A DNA stretch of 64,000 bases from Methylomonas sp. AM2-LC. Lineage in GTDB: Bacteria > Pseudomonadota > Gammaproteobacteria > Methylococcales > Methylomonadaceae. The stretch covers positions 4,111,501 through 4,175,500 of the forward strand of contig NZ_CP157005.1 of NCBI RefSeq assembly GCF_039904985.1, given 5' to 3'. Below the pieces are notes generated by a model that worked only from the letters and a program-made list of their open reading frames with translations, was not told where the DNA came from and made no database searches. Positions 1 through 6,699 of this stretch are shown here, in pieces (positions within the stretch are counted from its first letter, which is position 1; each line of letters opens with the position of its first letter). The position numbers and the translations under genes are program-made.

Positions 1-259
1 TAAATCAATGCAAATACTCAGCAAACTGCGTGAATTAGGGAGGTTTTTCTTGTAGAAAATAACACTCTATAACGAAGTAATGCTCGGTTTATGTATGTTT
101 CCGAACAGACCTAGCGTGATAAAGATTCAATAATCAGAACTAACTACTGACCCAGTTTTTCAAAACCTCTAAATGCAAACAATCCGGACATCAAAACCGG
201 ATAGTTGAACTACTGTGTGAGTAGTTACAGCACTTTAAAATTAACCTGGAGAGCCGGCT
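1..259. other. Non-coding leader upstream of the Anbu gene
   Basis: I see no convincing gene here on either strand. A short inverted repeat, ATCCGG at 182-187 and CCGGAT at 197-202, lies about 60 bases before the Anbu start and could be an operator or the end of an upstream transcript. The ATP-grasp and alpha-E genes that often accompany Anbu are not in this stretch; if present they lie further to the left, outside the window. Confidence 0.5.
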
Positions 260-985
260 TTGACTTACTGTATAGGCATCATGCTCGACACTGGACTAGT
301 GTTTGCCTCTGACTCGCGAACTCATGCTGGGGTGGATAATATTGCCAAATTCTGCAAAATGACCGTATTTGAGCAAGAGGGGGATCGGGTAATCGTGCTA
401 TTGAGCTCCGGAAATTTGGCTGGCACACAGACTGTGATTAGTCTGCTGAAACAACGCAACGCTAAACTTGGCACACCCAATCTATGGAGTGCAGAGTCTA
501 TGTTCGACATCGCCATACTGGTGTCGGACGCCATGCGAGATGTTGATAGGCGCGATGGCAAGCACTTGGCGGCTAGCGATTTACACTTTAATGCTTCATT
601 CATCTTGGGCGGCCAAATTACAGGTGAACCACCCCGCCTGTTTCGCATCTATGCACAAGGCAATTTTATTGAAGCTGGTTTGGAGACCCCTTATCTTCAA
701 ACTGGGGAAACAAAATACGGTAAACCTATCCTAGATAGGGTAATAACCCGTTCAACTTCGTTAAACAATGCCGCAAAATGTGTACTGGTCTCGTTCGACT
801 CAACCATGTCCAGCAATTTGTCTGTCGGCATGCCCATAGACTTAATCTGTTATCAGCGGGACAGTCTTAGAATACAGATGCGTCGACGCTTTGACGAAGA
901 AGATGCTTATTTTAGTACACTGGGTAAACAATGGACTGACGGCACACGACAGGTTTTTAGCCAACTGCCGAATCTGGACTGGTGA
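260..985 (+). CDS. Anbu, proteasome-type peptidase (COG3484 family)
   Basis: This 241-residue protein is a member of the Anbu (ancestral beta subunit) family, self-assembling relatives of the proteasome beta subunit and HslV. It begins Met-Thr, so removal of Met exposes Thr as the predicted N-terminal nucleophile; Asp18 (in the ASDSR stretch) and Lys33 fit the usual Thr-Asp-Lys active site. The start codon is TTG at 260, chosen because the nucleophile Thr must be residue 2 and a Shine-Dalgarno-like TGGAGAG lies at 247-253. Family members are about 240 residues, so it is complete. It is followed closely by an N-formylglutamate amidohydrolase-like gene and a transglutaminase-like gene, a neighbourhood related to known Anbu clusters. 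Anbu substrates and physiological role are poorly defined; proteolytic activity here is inferred only from the residues. Confidence 0.93.
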   Translation: MTYCIGIMLDTGLVFASDSRTHAGVDNIAKFCKMTVFEQEGDRVIVLLSSGNLAGTQTVISLLKQRNAKLGTPNLWSAESMFDIAILVSDAMRDVDRRDGKHLAASDLHFNASFILGGQITGEPPRLFRIYAQGNFIEAGLETPYLQTGETKYGKPILDRVITRSTSLNNAAKCVLVSFDSTMSSNLSVGMPIDLICYQRDSLRIQMRRRFDEEDAYFSTLGKQWTDGTRQVFSQLPNLDW

Positions 986-1023
986 GATCGCCATACATAC
1001 CAAGGGGAAATTTAGCAAAGGCC

Positions 1024-1758
1024 ATGAGCATAGGCGAAACAAATCTGCAAGGACTGGTGATTACCTGTGAGCATGGCGGTAACAATATTCCCACTCCGTA
1101 CCAAGAATTATTTCAAGACCAAGAGCTTTTGGATTCTCATCGCGGCTTTGATGCCGGCGCGCTGAGTATGGCTAGGGCTCTGGCAATAGCATTTTCCGCA
1201 CCCCTGGTTTCCTCTACTATCAGCAGACTGCTAGTTGATCTGAATCGCTCTATTGGTAACCCAAGCCTGCATGCCAAAGCCATCCATAAACTACCCACTG
1301 ATAAACGTAAGCAAATACTACGAGAATATTACCAACCCTATCGTACCGATGCAGAACAGGCCATCCGCCAGGTCATTGCGAAACATGGACAAGTCATTCA
1401 CCTTTCATCACATAGTTTTACCCCAGTTTTGAACGGTAAAGAACGCCGTGCGGATATCGGTCTGCTCTATGATCCAATGCGCGTTGGTGAGACAACGCTA
1501 TGCAAGCACTGGCAGGCAGATTTAAAAGCACACAACCCTGAGCTTATCATTCGGCGTAATTACCCTTATGCTGGCAAAGGCGACGGCTTAACCACCTGGT
1601 TGCGCAGTCAATTACCATCCGCCATTTATATGGGTATAGAGTTGGAAATTAACCAGAAATATATCATCAATGCAGGTCAGCATTGGACAACCCTGCGCAA
1701 AGTAATTATTGCATCATTAGCCAGAGTGCTGGTTAACGAACATGCACTAAATATTTGA
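1024..1758 (+). CDS. N-formylglutamate amidohydrolase-like protein
   Basis: The protein carries the family N-terminal signature TCEHGGNNIP and a later HSFTP stretch, characteristic of the zinc-dependent N-formylglutamate amidohydrolase family (HutG2-like), which releases formate from N-formyl-amino acids. Length, about 244 residues, suits the short form of this family. No other hut (histidine degradation) gene is near, so a role in histidine catabolism is unlikely; position next to Anbu suggests it acts on peptides or products linked to that system (inference). Translation could also start at a GTG at 982 that overlaps the Anbu stop, but the ATG at 1024 puts the catalytic motif at the usual distance from the N-terminus. 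Confidence 0.85.
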   Translation: MSIGETNLQGLVITCEHGGNNIPTPYQELFQDQELLDSHRGFDAGALSMARALAIAFSAPLVSSTISRLLVDLNRSIGNPSLHAKAIHKLPTDKRKQILREYYQPYRTDAEQAIRQVIAKHGQVIHLSSHSFTPVLNGKERRADIGLLYDPMRVGETTLCKHWQADLKAHNPELIIRRNYPYAGKGDGLTTWLRSQLPSAIYMGIELEINQKYIINAGQHWTTLRKVIIASLARVLVNEHALNI

Positions 1759-1835
1759 AGTACAGATAAGTCTATCCGCAATTAATCGCCCAAGCCAGCC
1801 GCAAGGCAAAGCCGGCAAACAACAGGAATTTTAAA

Positions 1836-2657
1836 ATGAAGATTCGCCTAGGTTATGAACTGATTTACAATTGTCCACAGCCAACTCCAATGTTGTTAAC
1901 ATTAAGTGTGCACTATACGCGCGTATCCGATCTAATTATTCTGGATCACATAATCTCCGATCCGCCGATTCCGCTCACAGCTTATCGCGACAACTATGGC
2001 AATTGGTGTAGCCGGATTGTAGCGCCTAAAGGTAGACTAAGCTTATCCACCGACGCACTCCTCAGAGATTGCGGCCTACCCGATCTGATTAATCTACAGG
2101 CGAGACAAACTCCGGTTGCAGAACTTCCAGATGATACGCTGATTTTTTTGCTGGGCAGCCGCTACTGCGAAACAGATCGTTTATCGGAGACTGCCTGGCG
2201 ACTGTTTGAAAATACACCGAGCGGCTGGCTGCGCGTACAAGCGATTTGCGATTTCGTTAATCAGCATATCAGCTTTGGCTATCAACATGCGCGTTGCACT
2301 AAAACAGCTTGGGAGGTATATCAGGAAAAGTCCGGCGTTTGTCGAGATTATGCGCACCTCGCAATCACGCTTTGCCGCTGTATGAACATCCCGGCTCGCT
2401 ACTGTACCGGCTACTTAGGCGATATGGGAACACCACCGCCCTACGGCGTTATGGATTTTGCCGGCTGGTTCGAGGCTTATCTAGACGGTCATTGGTATAT
2501 CTTTGACGCCCGCAACAATATGCCACGGATCGGGCGGGTGCTGATCGCACGGGGCCGTGACGCCGCCGATGTTCCCATCAGCTGCAGCTTCGGCCCGAAT
2601 ACTTTGGAGAGTTTCATGGTAAGAACGGACGAAGTCAATGAGGCGTGCATGGTTTGA
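1836..2657 (+). CDS. Transglutaminase-like (papain-fold) protein of the Anbu neighbourhood
   Basis: A 273-residue protein with an N-terminal beta-rich domain (about 1-110) and a transglutaminase-like core (about 145-250). The nucleophile Cys is seen in SGVCRDYAHL. The segment DFAGWFEAYL aligns with the region that in many relatives reads HAWFE, but there is no histidine immediately before the Trp here; the Asp in FDARNN is present. Such proteins are recurrent partners of Anbu and of alpha-E/ATP-grasp genes and may cleave or form amide bonds in a peptide substrate. An AGGA ribosome site lies eight bases before the ATG. It is about 80 bases after the amidohydrolase gene and probably in the same transcript. 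Confidence 0.88.
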   Translation: MKIRLGYELIYNCPQPTPMLLTLSVHYTRVSDLIILDHIISDPPIPLTAYRDNYGNWCSRIVAPKGRLSLSTDALLRDCGLPDLINLQARQTPVAELPDDTLIFLLGSRYCETDRLSETAWRLFENTPSGWLRVQAICDFVNQHISFGYQHARCTKTAWEVYQEKSGVCRDYAHLAITLCRCMNIPARYCTGYLGDMGTPPPYGVMDFAGWFEAYLDGHWYIFDARNNMPRIGRVLIARGRDAADVPISCSFGPNTLESFMVRTDEVNEACMV

Positions 2658-2737
2658 ATCCTCATTGAGTAAATTGGCGTTTTACAGTACTTAAGAGGTA
2701 TATATGGAAATACCATTTATCGTGTAGCTAAAGGCAT

Positions 2738-2971
2738 ATGGTTACATTAATTTGTTTTTGGAGCATAGTGGAACGCGAAATGGGGCTGGTAATGGCAGGA
2801 ATCATGACACATACTGGGGACATGAATTATGTCATAGCCATTTTTGTAGCAGGCCTAGGGTTTCTTTCATCGGTAATCAATGCTTTTTTTTACCTTGGAC
2901 GCTTTAGTAAGCGGTTTATGCAAAGCAAAATGCGTAGCTATTTCGGTCATGATATAGACAGCTGGCAATAA
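2738..2971 (+). CDS. Small hypothetical membrane protein
   Basis: This predicted 77-residue protein has one clear hydrophobic helix (about residues 30-56) followed by a basic tail (KRFMQSKMR). I recognise no family. A weak AAAGG precedes the ATG at only three bases; an internal ATG at 2780 with a GGAA upstream is an alternative start that would leave the membrane helix intact. It follows the Anbu cluster on the same strand and is followed by a hairpin. It may be a real small protein or a chance reading frame; without it the stretch 2658-3261 would contain no gene. Confidence 0.4.
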   Translation: MVTLICFWSIVEREMGLVMAGIMTHTGDMNYVIAIFVAGLGFLSSVINAFFYLGRFSKRFMQSKMRSYFGHDIDSWQ

Positions 2972-3007
2972 CTATGAATGACCTGATTGAAACGCCCACA
3001 TACTTCA

Positions 3008-3029
3008 ATAGCTGGAGGTTACCAGCTAT
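3008..3029 (+). terminator. Hairpin downstream of the Anbu cluster
   Basis: A perfect 8-bp inverted repeat, ATAGCTGG at 3008-3015 and CCAGCTAT at 3022-3029, with a 6-base loop. It sits after the last plus-strand ORF of the Anbu group and before the convergent hemerythrin operon. It is followed by TTGTTATTATTA rather than a clean T-run, so it is only a possible terminator. Confidence 0.35.
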
Positions 3030-3261
3030 CATATTGTTATTATTAGTATGTATAAAACGCTACTAATAAACCATGTGAATATGCCTTCATTCAGCTGTAA
3101 CTGTGACGTATTCAAGCATCTGTAATCACGGTAATACAAAGAGCCGTCCATACAGTATCGGTTATCGGGCCAATGGTATTCTTAAAGCAAGCGTTAATGC
3201 ATTTCCAGACTGTCTTCTTCTTCATTGAACCCTTCAACTATTTCTAATTTGTTGCAAATTG

Positions 3262-3663
3262 TCATCCTTTGCTAGCATGTTTTGCATTTAAATGCGTGAC
3301 CAGAGCACTATCCATAGTCGTGACATGCAATTGAAACCATTGCGGCAGCCGTTCTTTGACAAAAGAACGGCCAAAGCTAATTAAGCCTTTATCCATTCTG
3401 GTTTTAAATTGCTTGAATTCTCCTAACACCCGTTGGTGTTCGCCCGAATGCTCGTTTTCCGCCGGAAAAGCCGATTGCTGCATCAATTGCTTTTCGTGTT
3501 CAAAATGCTGTTCGGTATGTTCATAAAGTTGCTGGAACAAAGCCGTGAATTCTAAATTTCCGGCTGACTCCAAGGCATTCAGCAAATCGATGAAAACCTG
3601 ATGATCGTTATCGATCACGCTATTACCGAGAACGATAGGCTTATCTTTATTGATGAGCGTCAT
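3262..3663 (-). CDS. Bacteriohemerythrin
   Basis: A 133-residue single-domain hemerythrin. The di-iron ligand set is complete: His21, His53-x3-Glu57, His72-x3-His76 and His113-x4-Asp118. Such proteins bind O2 reversibly at a non-haem di-iron centre and act as O2 carriers, buffers or sensors in the cytoplasm. Its ATG overlaps the stop of the GST gene by four bases (ATGA), marking it as the last gene of the coupled operon that starts at 6499. This context suggests O2 scavenging or delivery for an oxygen-sensitive metal-cofactor process rather than chemotaxis; that role is inference. Confidence 0.95.
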   Translation of the reverse strand: MTLINKDKPIVLGNSVIDNDHQVFIDLLNALESAGNLEFTALFQQLYEHTEQHFEHEKQLMQQSAFPAENEHSGEHQRVLGEFKQFKTRMDKGLISFGRSFVKERLPQWFQLHVTTMDSALVTHLNAKHASKG

Positions 3664-4277
3664 ATTCGATAACCTTCTTCCATCAACACCCGCCGGACAA
3701 CCGGACGTGTTAGCATGAGTTGATAGTGTTTTCGGCAGTTATCCGGTAAGGTAATCGCCAATTTATCGGCCCAAAATTCGATATAAAATAAGGCAGCATC
3801 GGCTATACTGAACCCTCCCAAAGCATACTCTTGCCCCGGCAGATTTTGATTGAGAATGGCGAAGCCTTTTTCCACTAGATTACGGCCAGCCGCCTTGACA
3901 GCTTCGTAATCGTCCGGGTTGGGCGTAAATTTATCAGTAGTGAAAATTCTGGCAAAACCTTGACCATGTATCGTGCCGACAGCATAGTCCATCAGCTCTA
4001 TCGCCCGGCTGTCGGCATTTGCTTCCCCAGGCAAAAGTTGCGCTTTAGGGTAGCTGCGCGCCAGCCAATAGGCAATGGCTTGAAATTCCGTCAAGGCGCT
4101 ACCATCATCACGCAGCAAAACCGGGATGCTTGCTTTGGGATTTATCGCTAGATAATCCGGCGCATTTTGATCTCCAGCTAATAGATTGACGATCTGAACT
4201 TCAAAGATCAACTCCAGTTCTTCCAACAAAATATGAATTCCAGTCGAACAGGAACCCGGCGTCATAAAAAATTTCAT
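3660..4277 (-). CDS. Glutathione S-transferase, beta-class-like
   Basis: This 205-residue protein has an N-terminal thioredoxin-like domain (about 1-80) with the beta-class signature PGSCSTG around Cys9, the cis-proline region ASIPVL and the ALTEFQAI turn that binds the glutathione gamma-glutamyl group. The all-helical C-terminal domain follows (about 88-205). It catalyses glutathione conjugation or thiol exchange in the cytoplasm. The start codon overlaps the stop of the preceding gene by one base (TAATG), and its own stop overlaps the hemerythrin start. GSTs occur in the accessory part of some nitrogen-fixation clusters, consistent with the NifX-like neighbour, although the substrate is unknown. 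Confidence 0.9.
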   Translation of the reverse strand: MKFFMTPGSCSTGIHILLEELELIFEVQIVNLLAGDQNAPDYLAINPKASIPVLLRDDGSALTEFQAIAYWLARSYPKAQLLPGEANADSRAIELMDYAVGTIHGQGFARIFTTDKFTPNPDDYEAVKAAGRNLVEKGFAILNQNLPGQEYALGGFSIADAALFYIEFWADKLAITLPDNCRKHYQLMLTRPVVRRVLMEEGYRI

Positions 4278-4636
4278 TAGGTTTCCTCAGTACTTTCTAG
4301 CAGACCATGTTCCCGGATAAATGCCTTGAATTTCTTCATCACTGGCCGGGAAATCGCCGTTTCGGCAAGTAGACGATTTTCGTAAATCAGCATTTTGAAT
4401 ACTTCGTCATCTAACCGATCACGGGCCGTGGCTATTAGAGAATGTAGTGTTTCGTCCAACAATTGGCTGGGCATGTATTTGACTTGGTCGTATAACAAAG
4501 ACATGACGATTTTTTCCGTTGGCCTCATTTTGCATTTTCCATCCAAAATCTTCAGCATCACCGCTACAGTGCAATCGATATATAGCGGCGAAAGCGGGTG
4601 ATTTTCGAGCCATGTCGCCACTTGTTCGGAAGTCAT
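4277..4636 (-). CDS. Orphan 119-residue protein of the NifX-like/GST/hemerythrin operon
   Basis: I do not recognise a family. The product is soluble, predicted mostly helical, and contains only two cysteines (about residues 22 and 35), so it is not an obvious Fe-S protein. The start at 4636 was chosen because its ATG forms an ATGA overlap with the NifX-like stop; longer readings in this frame merely shadow the NifX-like gene. Its stop overlaps the GST ATG by one base. The tight coupling on both sides argues that it is genuinely expressed and works with its neighbours, perhaps as a small partner or chaperone of the cofactor-binding protein (inference). Confidence 0.75.
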   Translation of the reverse strand: MTSEQVATWLENHPLSPLYIDCTVAVMLKILDGKCKMRPTEKIVMSLLYDQVKYMPSQLLDETLHSLIATARDRLDDEVFKMLIYENRLLAETAISRPVMKKFKAFIREHGLLESTEET

Positions 4637-4995
4637 CCGATAGACTCGCTGGCGACAGTTCTGCGCGTATAATCCAATAAGGATTCTTCTATTGCAGCAT
4701 AAGCGTATTCGGAAACGGCACGAACATCGATAGCATGAACTTTTTTGGTTGGGCCTTCGCCTATGCGGGCGACGAACACTGCATAGCAATCCTTGATAGC
4801 TTCCAATATGCCGCTCATGGCGGATTCATCAGAGTGTTGCCCCAAACAGTAGTGCGCCACTTCACGAGTTTCCAGAAAATCGCATCTATCCGAAGTTGCG
4901 CTATAAATACGAAATTGCTTGGCATGACCGAAGTGTTCGTTGATGGAGATGCCATCCGTGCTGGCAACCGCAAGTTTTATAGGAAACCCGTTCAT
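4633..4995 (-). CDS. NifX/NafY-type dinitrogenase iron-molybdenum cofactor-binding domain protein
   Basis: A 120-residue protein of the NifX/NifB-C-terminal-domain family. The diagnostic N-terminus is present: KLAVASTDG followed by INEHFGHAKQFRIY, the strand-loop bearing the conserved HFGHA that contacts Fe-Mo or Fe-S clusters, and later VFVARIGEGP. Relatives bind NifB-co or FeMo-co precursors, or act as general Fe/Mo cluster carriers. The start at 4995 fits the family N-terminus; an in-frame upstream ATG at 5049 would add an unrelated tail. Its ATG overlaps the stop of a 29-codon ORF (ATGA). No nif structural gene is in view, so involvement in nitrogen fixation is an inference. Confidence 0.88.
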   Translation of the reverse strand: MNGFPIKLAVASTDGISINEHFGHAKQFRIYSATSDRCDFLETREVAHYCLGQHSDESAMSGILEAIKDCYAVFVARIGEGPTKKVHAIDVRAVSEYAYAAIEESLLDYTRRTVASESIG

Positions 4996-5081
4996 AGTAA
5001 GTTTTCTTTCCGACTTGGCAACAAAAAGACACTCTCTTCGAGCGAACAATCCGGCACCATGTTCACGATCTGAAATGACAT
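4992..5081 (-). CDS. Candidate 29-residue small protein or leader peptide, coupled to the NifX-like gene
   Basis: Reading the minus strand from the ATG at 5081-5079 gives 29 codons, beginning MSFQIVNMVPDC and ending RKENLL, with a TGA at 4994-4992. A good Shine-Dalgarno, AGGAG, sits five bases before the ATG, and the TGA overlaps the ATG of the NifX-like gene as ATGA. It lies 50 bases after the Fe-S protein stop. It has no membrane helix and a single Cys. The combination of a strong ribosome site and four-base overlap matches every other junction in this operon, so translation is plausible; function is unknown. It could be a true microprotein or a leader whose translation sets expression of the next gene. 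Confidence 0.5.
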   Translation of the reverse strand: MSFQIVNMVPDCSLEESVFLLPSRKENLL

Positions 5082-5131
5082 AACAACTCCTATAATTGGT
5101 GGCAGAGCATTAGTAATGAAAATATCTAGTC

Positions 5132-6499
5132 TTAGATTACAACTGGGTCAACGGGAATAGCCAGACACAGCAACTCTGCCAGATGCAATGGTTTAGCAAA
5201 GCCGCCGTTAACTATTTGCTGCTGACAGGAAAAACCGCTAGTGACTATCAATGCCTCGGGTTCAGCACGCAAAGCAGGAAATAGTGCCAGTTCCGACATG
5301 GCCTGAGCATGATCATAATGCTCTGCCTCGACACCAAAATTACCGGCCATCCCGCAACAGGAGGCTTCAATCAATTCGAATTGCAGCCCCGGCACTTGCT
5401 TAAGTAATTTACGCACCGATTTGATCGAACCAACTGCCTTTTGGTGACAATGTCCATGTAGCAAAAGCTTCGTGATTGAGGGGATGGGCTGGAATGACCA
5501 AGGCCAAAGGTTAGCGTTTTGTTCTCGAACGATGAATTCTTCCAATAACAGCACTTTTTCCGCCAATTGCTTGGCCGCATCACCCAGGCCAAGTTTTAAA
5601 TATTCATCACGCATACTTAGAATGCAAGAAGGTTCCAGACCAATAATAGTCCGGCCAGCAGCTATATGCTTAGCCAACGCCGCCAAAACCCGTTGCGCCT
5701 CTTCGCGAGCCTTGTCCAACATGCCATTTGAGAAATAGGTGCGACCGCAGCACAAGGGCCTGGTTGATGAATCTGAGCTCAAGGGTAGAGCGTTTATTAC
5801 CTGATAACCGGCAGAGGCCAGTAAGTGATGTGCGGCTTGAACAGCGGCTGGATTAAAGTAGAGGTTAAAGGTATCTACAAACAACACCAATTGCTTGTCA
5901 CAATTATCACTATCCTCATGCACATTTGCTATTTCCCCGACTTGAAAGGGTGTCGCAGCGGGTACCGGCAAAGCAAGTTTTGCACTAATACCCAAGCAGG
6001 TTTCACCTATTCTAGCTAGAACCGGAAAGCGATTGCGCAAAGTCACTAAGCTGCGCAACCCATGCCAGCGTAATATTCTAGGTAATTCAGCCCACAAACG
6101 TTGACGGAGCGGCAAGCCATTGTGAGCGACTTGCTGTCCCAAAAATTCAGCTTTGATCAGCGCCATGTCAACTTCGTTTTCACATTCCCGCTTGCAACCT
6201 TTGCAACTGACACACAAGGCCATAGCCTCAGCCAGTTCTGCGTTGAAGAAAGCCTGATTATCATTGGTCTTAAGTGCTGCTTTTAGGGCCTTGACCCGTC
6301 CCCCCGGTGACAAGCCTGGATTTTGGCTAATTCGGTAGCTTGGACACATCACGCCTTTGGCGGACGCCTGCATGCACTGGCGACTATTTATGCAAACGGC
6401 CACTGCTTTAGCAAAATCACCTCCGTGTTTAGGGATGTCGGCATAGGCATCACCCATGCCAGCATTTTCGTAGGACGACCAGTCGAGAAACAGTTTCAT
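5132..6499 (-). CDS. (Fe-S)-binding CCG-domain oxidoreductase subunit (YdiJ C-terminal-half-like)
   Basis: A 455-residue protein. The N-terminal ferredoxin-like part has Cys36, Cys42 and Cys52 (C-x5-C-x9-CP, the GVMCPSYR variant typical of YdiJ-type FAD/Fe-S dehydrogenases) and a canonical Cys96-x2-Cys99-x2-Cys102-x3-Cys106. Two CCG (heterodisulfide-reductase-type) domains follow, with LCCGRTYFSNG and GHCHQ plus SCCGMAGNFG. YdiJ relatives have an FAD-binding half in front; here only the Fe-S/CCG half is encoded and no flavin partner is adjacent. It probably relays electrons from a 2-hydroxyacid or similar dehydrogenase. It is the first gene of the minus-strand operon ending at 3262; a separate start at about 5132 for the downstream genes is possible. 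Confidence 0.88.
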   Translation of the reverse strand: MKLFLDWSSYENAGMGDAYADIPKHGGDFAKAVAVCINSRQCMQASAKGVMCPSYRISQNPGLSPGGRVKALKAALKTNDNQAFFNAELAEAMALCVSCKGCKRECENEVDMALIKAEFLGQQVAHNGLPLRQRLWAELPRILRWHGLRSLVTLRNRFPVLARIGETCLGISAKLALPVPAATPFQVGEIANVHEDSDNCDKQLVLFVDTFNLYFNPAAVQAAHHLLASAGYQVINALPLSSDSSTRPLCCGRTYFSNGMLDKAREEAQRVLAALAKHIAAGRTIIGLEPSCILSMRDEYLKLGLGDAAKQLAEKVLLLEEFIVREQNANLWPWSFQPIPSITKLLLHGHCHQKAVGSIKSVRKLLKQVPGLQFELIEASCCGMAGNFGVEAEHYDHAQAMSELALFPALRAEPEALIVTSGFSCQQQIVNGGFAKPLHLAELLCLAIPVDPVVI

Positions 6500-6699
6500 G
6501 TACTTTACGGTAACTTAAATACTAAATTACCAGCAAATTATACGCCACAATATAAGCTTGATACTGCTAGCCTGGCGCACAGCAGTGTTGTCATAAACTC
6601 GACAAACCGCACTTTCAGTCAGCTATAAGTAACAACTGTAGCCCCGAGCAATATCCTTCAGCCTGTTTAGATTGCAACTGGCTTTCTAAATTGCCACAT

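Noticed and set aside
4637..4789. N-terminal extension of the orphan 119-residue protein
   Set aside because: The extra residues are Arg/Cys-rich out-of-frame translation of the NifX-like gene; the ATGA overlap at 4633-4636 gives a better start.
4735..5073. 112-codon plus-strand frame opposite the NifX-like gene and the small ORF
   Set aside because: Antisense to a recognisable family protein and crosses two coupled gene junctions; composition is not protein-like.
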